Shown here in pieces: positions 31,914 to 40,209 of a stretch of DNA of 64,000 nt. Within the stretch, counting starts at the first letter, position 1; every line of letters begins with the position of its first letter. The notes below the pieces were generated by a model. It was not told where the DNA came from and did no database searches. It saw only the letters and a program-made list of their open reading frames with translations. Source of the stretch: DATKUC01 sp964553615 (lineage in GTDB: Bacteria > Spirochaetota > Spirochaetia > DSM-27196 > DATKUC01); assembly GCA_964553615.1 (NCBI GenBank), contig CAZKMA010000017.1:12790-76789 (forward strand), written 5' to 3'. The position numbers and the translations under genes are program-made.

Positions 31914-32540
31914 ATGATTGATACACTCACCGAACGATATCCGGACCTGTCTGGGTGTGCCGATTCAATCTCGGAGGCACACGCTCTTCTCAAAACCGCG
32001 TTTTCCGGAAGCAGCAAGCTTCTTGTCTGCGGAAACGGAGGAAGCGCGGCGGACAGTGAGCACATCGTCGGTGAACTCATGAAAGGATTTCGCCTGCGAA
32101 GGCCAATTTCCGCCGCGGACCGGAAACGCTTTGTCGAGCTCTTTCCGGAAGACGGCACAGCAATTGCCGACCATCTGCAGGGGGCGTTGCCCGCAATTGC
32201 CCTGACCGGCGCAATTGCGCTCAATACCGCATTTTCAAACGACGTCGCGCCCGAGATGGCATTCGCGCAGCAGGTCTACGGATACGGTGTCGCAGGAGAT
32301 GTATTGATCGGTATCAGCACCTCGGGTAACTCTGCGAATGTCATTCGCGCCGCCCAGGTGGCCCGCATGCTGCGAATGAAGGTCATCGGGCTCACCGGAC
32401 CGTCCGGAGGCCGGCTGGCGCAGTTCTGCGACGTGGTAATCCGTGCGCCGGGAAACGAAACGGCCGAAGTTCAGGAACGTCACTTGCCAATCTATCACGC
32501 ACTCTGCGCTGCGCTGGAAAGGGACTTCTTCTCGGAATAG
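31914..32540 (+). CDS. gmhA: SIS-domain sedoheptulose-7-phosphate isomerase (GmhA-like)
   Basis: A 208-residue SIS-domain isomerase. The hallmark CGNGGSAADSEHIVGELMK is complete, as are SNDVAPEMAF, ISTSGNSANVIRA and a C-terminal helix carrying HALC. GmhA starts the ADP-heptose path for LPS-type glycans by turning sedoheptulose-7-phosphate into D-glycero-heptose-7-phosphate. A charged insert (about residues 65-90) occurs also in non-enteric relatives. No other heptose genes are nearby, so the glycan end product is uncertain. A tandem repeat follows the stop codon directly. Confidence 0.9.
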   Translation: MIDTLTERYPDLSGCADSISEAHALLKTAFSGSSKLLVCGNGGSAADSEHIVGELMKGFRLRRPISAADRKRFVELFPEDGTAIADHLQGALPAIALTGAIALNTAFSNDVAPEMAFAQQVYGYGVAGDVLIGISTSGNSANVIRAAQVARMLRMKVIGLTGPSGGRLAQFCDVVIRAPGNETAEVQERHLPIYHALCAALERDFFSE

Positions 32541-32547
32541 AAGAAAC

Positions 32548-32617
32548 GTCGTATCCGCGACCCTTTGTCGTATCGTCGACCCTTGTCGTATCCTCGACCC
32601 TTGTCGTATCCTCGACC
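32548..32617 (+). repeat. 18-bp tandem repeat, about four copies
   Basis: Consensus GTCGTATCCTCGACCCTT. Copies lie at 32548-32566 (one extra T, one mismatch), 32567-32584 (one mismatch), 32585-32602 (exact) and 32603-32617 (partial). It starts 7 bases after the gmhA stop and ends just before the convergent gene's stop. It is non-coding by position. Confidence 0.85.
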
Positions 32618-32619
32618 AG

Positions 32620-33000
32620 TTAACCCGGGAGAGGACGATCAAGCCGGTTCAGCATGGCAACGACAAAATTCACGATTCCCGATTCAACATGCGATGAAGA
32701 CTTCACGAATTGATCACGAACCCGGTCTCGCGAAAATGCGCCGTCCGCAACGAGAATGGGACTACGCTTGGTGCCCTGTGGAATCTCCCCGTCGTCTATC
32801 CGGTTGTGAAGATACCCTTCACCTTTTTTCCAGGTAAGCGCACGTTCCTTGCCTGCCTTGTCATAGCAGAGCTGAAAGCCGGAAATCTCCGACTGCGATT
32901 CGTCCGGATACCACACAATCAGATCGAAGTTCTGGTCGGTGAACCATCGCCTGAACCCTTCTTCCGGTATCTGGCGGACGGACTGCCATTCTCGAAGCAT
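32620..33000 (-). CDS. conserved hypothetical protein
   Basis: A 126-residue soluble protein without signal or membrane segment. It has two Trp-rich parts (WFTDQNFDLIVWYPDES, LTWKKGEGYLHNRIDDGE) and a C-terminal helix. GEGYLHNRIDDGE and RDQFVKSS look conserved in style, but I cannot name a family. It is a lone gene between the repeat array and the flavoprotein gene. Codon use matches its neighbours. Confidence 0.6.
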   Translation of the reverse strand: MLREWQSVRQIPEEGFRRWFTDQNFDLIVWYPDESQSEISGFQLCYDKAGKERALTWKKGEGYLHNRIDDGEIPQGTKRSPILVADGAFSRDRVRDQFVKSSSHVESGIVNFVVAMLNRLDRPLPG

Positions 33001-33054
33001 TGTCCTCCTCCTGGAACGCTCTGATTCAAGTATAGCGCAACTGCAACGAAACCG

Positions 33055-34383
33055 TCAGCTGCACCACGTACTTCCGGAAACCCAGCCGGAGGCCCAACAG
33101 ATCTGGAGGCTATAGCCGCCGCTCCGACGTTGGAAGTCCAGGATGTCGCCGGCAAGGTAGAGATTTTCATAAAGAAGGCTGCGCATTGTGCGAAAGTCCA
33201 CCTCTTCCAGCGAAACACCGCCGCTTGTCACAACTGCGTGACGCTTCCCGAGCAGCCCGGTGAAAGTCAACCGGAAACACTTGATTGCGGATACCAGGTT
33301 CTTCCGTTCTTCACGCGTTACCCCATGAGCCGGTTTTTCCGCATCCATCCCGGAAGCAGCGAGAAGAAGGGGGCCGAGCCGGGCAGGCACGACGTTCTGT
33401 AGTGTGTTCTTGATTTTCCGGTTCGGCGCCTCGGCAAATGCGTCAAGCAGCCGCCGATCCAGCCACGCATGATCTTCTGACGGAACGAGATCGAGCTCTA
33501 TGGCAACGTTACCGGGACCGTGCAGCGAGCGGCCTCTCCGCTCGAGATTACTGATTTCGCTGCTCATGTTCAGCACAAGAGGACCACTCAATCCGAAATG
33601 GGTAAACAGGAGTTTCCCTCGTTCAGTGAGCCGGGGTCCGCTCTCGCCGGAACCGACGCCATCCTGCGGTCTCGTCGGGCGGTAGACCGCCGTGAGCCGT
33701 ACATCCGCGAGGGCCAGACCCTGAAGCGCGGTAACCGTCTTTTCCCGCACGAGGATCGGCACGAGAGATGCTTCGGATTCGCGCACCGCATGACCGAGTT
33801 CTCGCAGCCACCGATATCCGTCCCCGGTTGAACCGGTCTCGGGATGGGAGGTTCCGCCGGTAGCGACAACAAATCTGTTCGCCTCTATCCTGCCGGCAGA
33901 TGTCCTGGCTGCCGCAATAGTTCGCTGACCACCGGCCTGCGGTGCTGCTTCCAGATTTTCTACGCTGACTCCGGTGCGAATTTCCACTGCCCCCTCCTGC
34001 ATGAAGCGAAGCAGCACATCCAGCACCGAACGAGCCTGATCGGTCACCGGGAAGACCCGGTTTTCATCTTCAACGCGGGTTTCAAGCCCGTATGAGTGAA
34101 AGAAATCACGCACATCGGAGGGACCGAATCGCGCAAACAGACTGTGCAGGAACTTCCCGCGCGGACCGTATTTTTCAACCAGCACGTGACGCCGGGTTTC
34201 GGCGTTGGTGATGTTACATCGGCCGCCTCCGGTTATGAGAAGTTTCCTTCCGGGTGCAGAATTCTTTTCGAGCAGTACGACGCGCTCTCCGCATGCGGCG
34301 GCGCGACCCGCAGCCATCATTCCGGCGGGTCCACCGCCGATGACACAGAGGTCGTATGGGGAGGGAATTTCTTTCACGGTCAC
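33055..34383 (-). CDS. BaiN/HI0933-family flavoprotein (NAD(P)/FAD-dependent)
   Basis: A 442-residue flavoprotein. The dinucleotide loop CVIGGGPAGMMAAGRAA starts the protein, then the family block KLLITGGGRCNITN, and a C-terminal GGVSLEEVDFRTM and LYLAGDILDFQRRSGGYSLQ, all diagnostic for the HI0933/BaiN/RdsA group. It reduces small organic substrates in relatives (for instance bile acids), but the physiological role is uncertain. The start is one of two GTG codons at 34377 or 34383; it cannot be settled. It lies downstream of the DMT transporter and M24 peptidase on the same strand, so it probably belongs to their operon. Confidence 0.9.
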   Translation of the reverse strand: MTVKEIPSPYDLCVIGGGPAGMMAAGRAAACGERVVLLEKNSAPGRKLLITGGGRCNITNAETRRHVLVEKYGPRGKFLHSLFARFGPSDVRDFFHSYGLETRVEDENRVFPVTDQARSVLDVLLRFMQEGAVEIRTGVSVENLEAAPQAGGQRTIAAARTSAGRIEANRFVVATGGTSHPETGSTGDGYRWLRELGHAVRESEASLVPILVREKTVTALQGLALADVRLTAVYRPTRPQDGVGSGESGPRLTERGKLLFTHFGLSGPLVLNMSSEISNLERRGRSLHGPGNVAIELDLVPSEDHAWLDRRLLDAFAEAPNRKIKNTLQNVVPARLGPLLLAASGMDAEKPAHGVTREERKNLVSAIKCFRLTFTGLLGKRHAVVTSGGVSLEEVDFRTMRSLLYENLYLAGDILDFQRRSGGYSLQICWASGWVSGSTWCS

Positions 34384-34415
34384 AGTATAGGTAACCTGCC
34401 GGGACCCGACAACGG

Positions 34416-34862
34416 TCAGCGGCCGCGGGCAACCAGAACTGCGCCGACCACCAGCAGGAGCGCACCGATAAGCCGCGTAATTGAGAACGGTATGCGGGGA
34501 GCCCCGAGGATGCCGATCTGGTCCAGAATGAGCGCGGTGACAAGCTGACCGACAATCAGCGCAGTCAGTGTGGATGTCGTGCCGATCCGGGGGACAAGCA
34601 GGATCGGCGTTACTACAATGAATATTCCGAGAATGCCCCCGAGGTAGAGATACCACTGCCGGGGTCCTGGAAGTGCCTTCAGACTGGATGTCGCGGGCCA
34701 TGCAAGAATGAGCGCAGTCACGAGCAGGAGGCTGCCAATGGTAACGATAAAAACCGAGCCGAAGTTGCCGACTCGTCTGCCGAGCGCAGAGTTCAGGATG
34801 CTCTGAAACGCGATAAACGAACCGGACGCGATTCCGACCATAAAGAGCAGTATGAACTTCAC
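34416..34862 (-). CDS. DMT family transporter (YdcZ/DUF606)
   Basis: A 148-residue five-helix protein of the DUF606/YdcZ group of drug/metabolite transporters. Conserved pieces are VGIASGSFIAFQSILNSALG, GGILGIFIVVTPILLVPRIG and ATALIVGQL-like TALIVGQLVTALILDQ. Such short proteins act as dimers. It overlaps the end of the M24 peptidase gene by four bases. Substrate unknown. Confidence 0.9.
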   Translation of the reverse strand: MKFILLFMVGIASGSFIAFQSILNSALGRRVGNFGSVFIVTIGSLLLVTALILAWPATSSLKALPGPRQWYLYLGGILGIFIVVTPILLVPRIGTTSTLTALIVGQLVTALILDQIGILGAPRIPFSITRLIGALLLVVGAVLVARGR

Positions 34863-36151
34863 ACTCCACCGCCAATCAGGATGAGCCGTTCCTGCCTGCC
34901 GTCCAGCCAGCGCAGCGCGCCGTTACTGAACACGGCGTCCTCTTCGAGTCCAATACGGACCTCCTGATTGTCCCACTCCGGCACATCCCGCCTGACATTC
35001 AGCTCGATCGAATAGCATGTGTCGTCGAACAGTTCATAGTCTCCATTCCCTGCAACACCTTCCTGCCGGTCCCAGAGGCCGATCGTGGGGCCGGCGGCAT
35101 GACCGTGGTACCCGATCGGATGAGAATAGATGCTCGGCTTGAGGCCCTCCTCCACCGCCCGTGCCCGCGCAGCGTGCAGTATCTCATTGCCGGTTCTGCC
35201 CGCGACCATTTCAGCAGCAAGGATATCCTGGAGACGGTTACCGTCCGCGAGCGCCCGCTTCAACCCCTCCGGTGCATCGATCTCTCCCGGCTTCAGGACA
35301 TACGCATTCTGCTGCTGGTCGGTAGCAAGCCCGAGATAGTGAAAGCCAACATCACAATGCAGGAGGTCGCCCGGCATGATGACGGTTCGCGCACCGCCGC
35401 CATCCCGGATTGACGTGAAACTCGAATAACCGGTGCCCGCGGACTGGATGTCCACCGTTGGTTGAAACCATGCGGAAAGACCGAGATCCTGGATAGTCTG
35501 TCGAATCCACCAGGCTACATCTTCGGTGGTGGTAATCCCCGGATGTATGACCCGGGAGGAGAACGCGTGAGCAATGAGCTCATGCCCAATGCCGACAATC
35601 CGGGGGTAGGCAATGATTTCCGGTTCTGTCCGTCGTTCCAGCCATCCCACGGCAAGTCTCTCGGCGGACTGAAAGCAGGATGACAGCTCCGGTCCGAGCT
35701 CACTCCGGAGCCGAAGATAGTCGGTATGTGAAAGTCCATCTCCGAAGGCAAAGTTCTCCGAGAGATTGATCCCTATTGTTTTCGGCTTCCGTTCCCGGAT
35801 AATCCTCACCAGGCAGGCGTACTGGTCTTCCGTGTCCGGTTGCCATACCGACCGGTAATAATCGCCGCTCGAATACCTGCTCAGGCTGAGGCGCTCGAAT
35901 GTTCCATCAGATCCAAGAGAGAATACCAGAATTGTTCGACGACCGGCGGATATCATGGGACCGGGCAGGAAGGTCATCATGACGGGGTCCTCGGCATATT
36001 CGCGTGCATTGACAATCCACATGTCGAACCCTTCCCGCCGCATTACTTCCGGCAGCACCGTCTCCAGACGCTGCCGGAGCCAGCTGTTAGTCGTTTCGAC
36101 CCGGTTTCGCAACGGCAGAATATTCACACTAAGGTCGTTGACAGAATGCAC
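34859..36151 (-). CDS. M24 family metallopeptidase (Xaa-Pro aminopeptidase-like)
   Basis: A 430-residue protein with an N-terminal creatinase-like domain (to about residue 180) and a C-terminal pita-bread domain. Candidate metal ligands follow the M24 order: Asp in QPTVDIQ, Asp in LLHCDVGF, His in PIGYHGHA, Glu in YSIELN and Glu in GLEEDAV. It likely cleaves N-terminal residues before Pro or acts on a related amide. The GTG start at 36151 follows AAAGGAG. The DMT transporter follows, overlapping by four bases. The divergent glycerol-1-phosphate dehydrogenase lies 118 bp away. Confidence 0.9.
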   Translation of the reverse strand: MHSVNDLSVNILPLRNRVETTNSWLRQRLETVLPEVMRREGFDMWIVNAREYAEDPVMMTFLPGPMISAGRRTILVFSLGSDGTFERLSLSRYSSGDYYRSVWQPDTEDQYACLVRIIRERKPKTIGINLSENFAFGDGLSHTDYLRLRSELGPELSSCFQSAERLAVGWLERRTEPEIIAYPRIVGIGHELIAHAFSSRVIHPGITTTEDVAWWIRQTIQDLGLSAWFQPTVDIQSAGTGYSSFTSIRDGGGARTVIMPGDLLHCDVGFHYLGLATDQQQNAYVLKPGEIDAPEGLKRALADGNRLQDILAAEMVAGRTGNEILHAARARAVEEGLKPSIYSHPIGYHGHAAGPTIGLWDRQEGVAGNGDYELFDDTCYSIELNVRRDVPEWDNQEVRIGLEEDAVFSNGALRWLDGRQERLILIGGGV

Positions 36152-36269
36152 GGTTGAGCTCCTTTACTCGACAATAGAATTATGGAGAACTATGATAGTA
36201 CGGAACCCCACGGCCCGCAAGCGAGCCGCCCCGGGCGGACGTGTCACGGAGAATAAAAGGAGCAACGTA

Positions 36270-37646
36270 ATGCAGCAATATCGATTTGTGAACGGGCGGC
36301 TCGAACATCAGGACTTTCACTGTTCGTGCGGGAGAGCCCACGTTCTGCCCATCCACGACATTGTGGTTCGCCGCGGGGCAATCAACGAGCTTCCCGAGGT
36401 GATCAAACACCTCGACATAGGAAAATCGGTACTCGTCATCTGCGATCTGAACACCTACGACGCCGCCGGTCAGGCGGTCATTACGCGACTGCAGAATGAG
36501 GGACTCTCGCCGCGACTGTGCAGGTTCGAAACGCGCCAGTGGGTGAAGCCCGACGAGTACGCGATAGGAAAGGTGATGCTTGAAATTGATTCGCACGTGG
36601 ACTTTCTGCTCGTAGTTGGATCCGGCTGCCTCACCGATCTCACCCGTTTTGTCGCAACGCGAACCGGGCTCCCCTTCATTTCTGTTCCAACCGCACCCTC
36701 CATGGACGGCTACGCTTCTTCGGGAGCACCGATGACCCAGGCAGGATACAAGAAGACAATCATTTGCCGGAACGCACACGCAATTGTCGCCGATATCGAC
36801 GTCATCAGCAAAGCACCCTTCGAGATGATCGCCTCCGGCTTCGGAGATACTATCGGGAAACTCACATCACGCATCGACTGGAAATTTTCGCAGATAGTCA
36901 CTGGAGAATACTACTGCGATTTCTTCGTCGAGCTCATCAACGAGGTCGTTGAGCGATGCGTCTCGGATATCGCTGCACTGAAGGCGGGATCCCCGGACGC
37001 GATTCAGACATTGACCGAAGGGTTGATATTCTCTGGTATAGGGATGCTCCTTATCGGCAACTCAAGGCCCGCGTCCGGGTCCGAGCACAGCCTGTCCCAC
37101 TATTGGGAGATGAAGGCCGCACTCGAGCACCATCAGGAGCACTTCCACGGAACAAAGGTCGGAATTGCAACCGGCGTCATGGCGGAGTTCATGACCCGCT
37201 TCTTCGACCGTATGGTGGACGCCGGCCCGAACTCCGTGGATGCCGGGCACATCAAGTCGCAGAAACTTACGCGCGAAAGGATCGAGCAGGATCTGAACGA
37301 TGCTCTCGGCCCGGTTGCGACAAGCCTCATTGAAGAAGTAACCCGCCCCGAGTATCTCAGCTGGCCCCAGCAGGAGAAGCAAATCAGAACACTGACTGAA
37401 AAATGGGAGGAAATCGTTGCGCTGCGCCGCCTCTGCCCATCCTTGCAGCAGATAGAATCCATAATGATAGAGCTTGGCGCCCCCTATCTTCCCTCGGAAA
37501 TTGGCGTAGATCCCGACTACCTGCGGGAAACGCTCCTGAATGCAAAAGAGGTCCGCAGCCGGTACACCGTGCTTCGGGCGGCCGAAACGCTCGGATGGCT
37601 CGAGGAGATAACCGATCAGGTTGTTGACGAGTATCGGCACAGGTAG
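36270..37646 (+). CDS. araM: sn-glycerol-1-phosphate dehydrogenase
   Basis: A 458-residue dehydrogenase of the EgsA/AraM family, which makes sn-glycerol-1-phosphate from dihydroxyacetone phosphate with NAD(P)H. The nucleotide-binding loop VVGSGCLTDLTRF, SVPTAPSMDGYAS and zinc ligands D193 (FGDTIGK), H273 (SEHSLSH) and H293 (HFHGTKVG) are visible. It is longer than archaeal G1PDH (about 350) through an extended C-terminal helical part, as in B. subtilis AraM. ATG 36270 follows AAAGGAG. The GMC oxidoreductase gene starts 7 bases after its stop, suggesting joint function. G1P is the archaeal lipid stereochemistry, rare but known in bacteria. Confidence 0.9.
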   Translation: MQQYRFVNGRLEHQDFHCSCGRAHVLPIHDIVVRRGAINELPEVIKHLDIGKSVLVICDLNTYDAAGQAVITRLQNEGLSPRLCRFETRQWVKPDEYAIGKVMLEIDSHVDFLLVVGSGCLTDLTRFVATRTGLPFISVPTAPSMDGYASSGAPMTQAGYKKTIICRNAHAIVADIDVISKAPFEMIASGFGDTIGKLTSRIDWKFSQIVTGEYYCDFFVELINEVVERCVSDIAALKAGSPDAIQTLTEGLIFSGIGMLLIGNSRPASGSEHSLSHYWEMKAALEHHQEHFHGTKVGIATGVMAEFMTRFFDRMVDAGPNSVDAGHIKSQKLTRERIEQDLNDALGPVATSLIEEVTRPEYLSWPQQEKQIRTLTEKWEEIVALRRLCPSLQQIESIMIELGAPYLPSEIGVDPDYLRETLLNAKEVRSRYTVLRAAETLGWLEEITDQVVDEYRHR

Positions 37647-37653
37647 GCGAACC

Positions 37654-39258
37654 GTGCACAGCAACCTGCACAAGCAGACCTTTGACTACGTTATCGTCGG
37701 TTCTGGATTCGGTGGCAGCGTGTCTGCGATGCGACTGGCCGAGAAGGGTTACTCGGTCCTGGTGGTGGAAAAGGGCAAACGATTTCGAGATACCGATTTC
37801 GCGACGAGTAACTGGCAATTCTGGAAGTACCTCTGGTTTCCGGCAATCCGCGCTCACGGGATACTGCAGATCAAGATTCTGAAGGGGCTCATGGTACTCT
37901 ACGGCGCCGGAGTCGGAGGAGGCAGCCTCGGGTATGCCAATGTCCTGGAAGTGCCGACTGATGAAACCTTTTCAACCCCAGCGTGGAATTCCCCACTCCC
38001 GTGGGGCGATGTGCTCAAGCGCCACTATCTGACAGCCAGAAAGATGCTCGGTGTTGCGCGAAACCCGAAGCTCTGGAAAGCAGACGAAGTGCTGAAGAGC
38101 CAGGCCGACGAGCGGGAAATGGCACATACATTTCGTGCAACCGACGTGGGAGCATTCTTCGGTGAACAGGGTGTGAATGTGCCGGATCCGTACTTCGGCG
38201 GCGAAGGGCCCTCCCGATCGGGATGTCGCCATTGCGGAGGATGCATGATCGGCTGCCGCTTCAATGCAAAGAATACGCTCCCGAAGAACTACCTCTTCTT
38301 TGCCGAGAAACTTGGAGCCCAACTGCTTCCGGAAACCGAGGTTGTAGACGTTCGTCCCCGGACCCTGGAGTTCGGCGCCCGATACGAGGTGACCCTCCGG
38401 TCGAGCACAAGACTGTTCACAAAAGGGGTGCGCGTTGCCGCGCGGAACGTCATCTTTGCGGCCGGGGTAATGGGAACAATAGGACTCCTCCTGAAACTCC
38501 GGGATATTCGGCGCTCACTCCCGAAACTCTCCGCTCGGGTCGGAGACTCGGTGCGTACCAACTCAGAAGCACTGCTCGGATCCGTCGCACGGCAGAGCAG
38601 TATCGACTACTCGGAAGGGGTTTCGATCTCGAGCATCTTCAATGTCGACGCAATGACGCGGGTGGAGCCGGTTCGTTACCCGGCAGGATCGTCACTGCTC
38701 CGATTCATTGCCGCGCCCCTCGTTGACACCGATATTCCGATCCCGCTTCGTCTGCTCAAGCTGCTCGGCTGGTCGGTAAGACATCCGATCGATTTCGCGC
38801 GCGCCATGTTTCTGCCCGGATGGGCACACAATGCAACGATCCTTCTCGTCATGCAGCACGCCGATAACAGGATGAAATTGCGCCTTGGCCGTTCAATTCA
38901 CACGCTCTTCCGCCGCGGCCTCGTTGCACGTCCGGAACCGGGGTATGAAATTGCTGCGCACGTCCGCGGCTCGCACGAGCTTACCCGTGACTTTGCGGCA
39001 CGGACGAACGGCGTCGCGCTCGGGACGGTGGGCGAGAACATGCTTAATATGCCAACAACTGCACATATTCTCGGCGGCACGCCGATTGGCGCCTCTGCCG
39101 AAGAAGGGGTTGTGGACCAGAACTTCGCAGTCCACAACTATCCGGGGCTCTTTGTTGTCGATGGCTCGGTAATGCCGGCGAATCCCGGCGTGAACCCTTC
39201 ACTGACCATCGCAGCACTTGCGGAATACGCGATGAGCCTCATCCCGACTGAAGTATAA
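37654..39258 (+). CDS. GMC family oxidoreductase (cholesterol-oxidase-like)
   Basis: A 534-residue FAD enzyme. The FAD loop YVIVGSGFGGSVSAMRLAEK lies near residue 13, the cysteine cluster SGCRHCGGCMIGCRFNAKNT in the middle, and the C-terminal GMC signature FVVDGSVMPANPGVNPSLTI at the end. The cysteine cluster occurs in the cholesterol-oxidase-like subgroup (ChoD of mycobacteria) and may hold an iron-sulfur centre or be structural. GTG 37654 is used; upstream codons overlap araM. It probably oxidises an alcohol on a lipid-like molecule. Coupling to araM suggests a shared lipid pathway, but this is inference. Confidence 0.9.
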   Translation: MHSNLHKQTFDYVIVGSGFGGSVSAMRLAEKGYSVLVVEKGKRFRDTDFATSNWQFWKYLWFPAIRAHGILQIKILKGLMVLYGAGVGGGSLGYANVLEVPTDETFSTPAWNSPLPWGDVLKRHYLTARKMLGVARNPKLWKADEVLKSQADEREMAHTFRATDVGAFFGEQGVNVPDPYFGGEGPSRSGCRHCGGCMIGCRFNAKNTLPKNYLFFAEKLGAQLLPETEVVDVRPRTLEFGARYEVTLRSSTRLFTKGVRVAARNVIFAAGVMGTIGLLLKLRDIRRSLPKLSARVGDSVRTNSEALLGSVARQSSIDYSEGVSISSIFNVDAMTRVEPVRYPAGSSLLRFIAAPLVDTDIPIPLRLLKLLGWSVRHPIDFARAMFLPGWAHNATILLVMQHADNRMKLRLGRSIHTLFRRGLVARPEPGYEIAAHVRGSHELTRDFAARTNGVALGTVGENMLNMPTTAHILGGTPIGASAEEGVVDQNFAVHNYPGLFVVDGSVMPANPGVNPSLTIAALAEYAMSLIPTEV

Positions 39259-39304
39259 CGGAGCGTGTTGACGGGAGAGCCCCCCCGACTCTGCCGGCAG
39301 GTTT

Positions 39305-39324
39305 TATCAACACGGTTGTTGATA
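39305..39324. other. stem-loop between GMC oxidoreductase and CPBP protease genes
   Basis: TATCAACA and TGTTGATA form an 8-bp stem around CGGT in the 68-bp convergent gap. The flanks have TTTT on the left (plus strand) rather than downstream of the stem, so it is not a standard terminator for either gene. It may still block read-through. Confidence 0.4.
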
Positions 39325-39326
39325 CT

Positions 39327-40199
39327 CTATGAGGGACGCGCTTTGAGTTGCCCGGAAGCCGCTATCCAGATGGCAAGCGCTCCAAGCGGGATCAGGGCCA
39401 AGAGCCCGAGGTACCCGACGAAAAGCGGATCTGCACCGGCAAACAGCAGGGTCAGCATTCCACCGCCAACGCTGTTCGTTGCCGCATGCGCCAGACTCGA
39501 TGCCCACACGCTTCCGGTCCGCCGGCGGAGCCAACCGAACACGATTGAAAGCACAATGGTGCTGACCGTGAAGACGAACATGCCGATAACCGGGTGCCCG
39601 GGGAAATTGTACCCCTGAATGTTGATAGGAAGATGCCAGACGCCCCAGATAATTCCGGTTGCAACGGCTGCAGCAAGCGGGCGGGATGGGAACAGGCGAA
39701 GCTGGAGGTATCCGCGCCAGCCGAACTCCTCGCCCCAGAGAAGCGGCGAGAAAACGAGCGATTGCGCAAGAAGCAGGAACGGAAGGCCGATGGCAAAACC
39801 CGCAGGAACACTCGGCACTTGAGTTCCGGGCATCATCTGCGAAAAACGGTCAAAGGCGCTATGGAAGGAGAAGTCCGGAGAAGCAACTCCAAACGCAACC
39901 GAGAGTCCAATGATGATGGCGATAACCGGGATCGGCAGCAACCATCCGACCAGGTAGAACCGCCAGCCGCGACGCAGGTTCAACCGCAGTCCGGCGTCCG
40001 CGAATCCCTCCCGCGTTATCCACTTCCGCACCACAATGGATGCAACGGCAGGGCAGAATGCCCCGGGAAGGGCCACAAACTGAAACGTGATGGGATTCGA
40101 CGGATTCAGCCCCAGAAGAATTGCCCCTTCCCACATGAGCCATGCAGGGACAAACGCAATGAGCAGATACCAGAAGATGCCTTTCGTTCGAGTATCCAT
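39327..40199 (-). CDS. CPBP family intramembrane metalloprotease
   Basis: A 290-residue polytopic protein with about eight helices. Motifs are WGEEFGWRGYL (EE...R), GVWHLPINIQGYNFPG (His of motif 2) and SLAHAATNSVGG (His of motif 3). It is a fuller-length member than the one at 1119-1772, similar to proteins in bacteriocin and quorum-sensing regions, but no such genes are near. ATG 40199 is chosen because the longer frame would run into the sialidase-like gene. It lies 10 bp after the sialidase-like gene, same strand, and may be co-transcribed. Confidence 0.9.
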   Translation of the reverse strand: MDTRTKGIFWYLLIAFVPAWLMWEGAILLGLNPSNPITFQFVALPGAFCPAVASIVVRKWITREGFADAGLRLNLRRGWRFYLVGWLLPIPVIAIIIGLSVAFGVASPDFSFHSAFDRFSQMMPGTQVPSVPAGFAIGLPFLLLAQSLVFSPLLWGEEFGWRGYLQLRLFPSRPLAAAVATGIIWGVWHLPINIQGYNFPGHPVIGMFVFTVSTIVLSIVFGWLRRRTGSVWASSLAHAATNSVGGGMLTLLFAGADPLFVGYLGLLALIPLGALAIWIAASGQLKARPS

Positions 40200-40209
40200 G
40201 CGTTTATTC

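Noticed and set aside
31814..32224. Extension of the lipoprotein gene over gmhA.
   Set aside because: It overlaps gmhA antisense. The GTG at 31813 has a ribosome-binding site and precedes the lipobox correctly.
34384..34875. Extension of the BaiN flavoprotein over the DMT transporter gene.
   Set aside because: The FAD-binding loop starts right after the GTG codons at 34377-34383, and the upstream part is out of frame with the transporter.
36270..37646. Classifying araM as glycerol dehydrogenase or dehydroquinate synthase.
   Set aside because: The placement of D193, H273 and H293 and the C-terminal extension fit AraM-type glycerol-1-phosphate dehydrogenase better.
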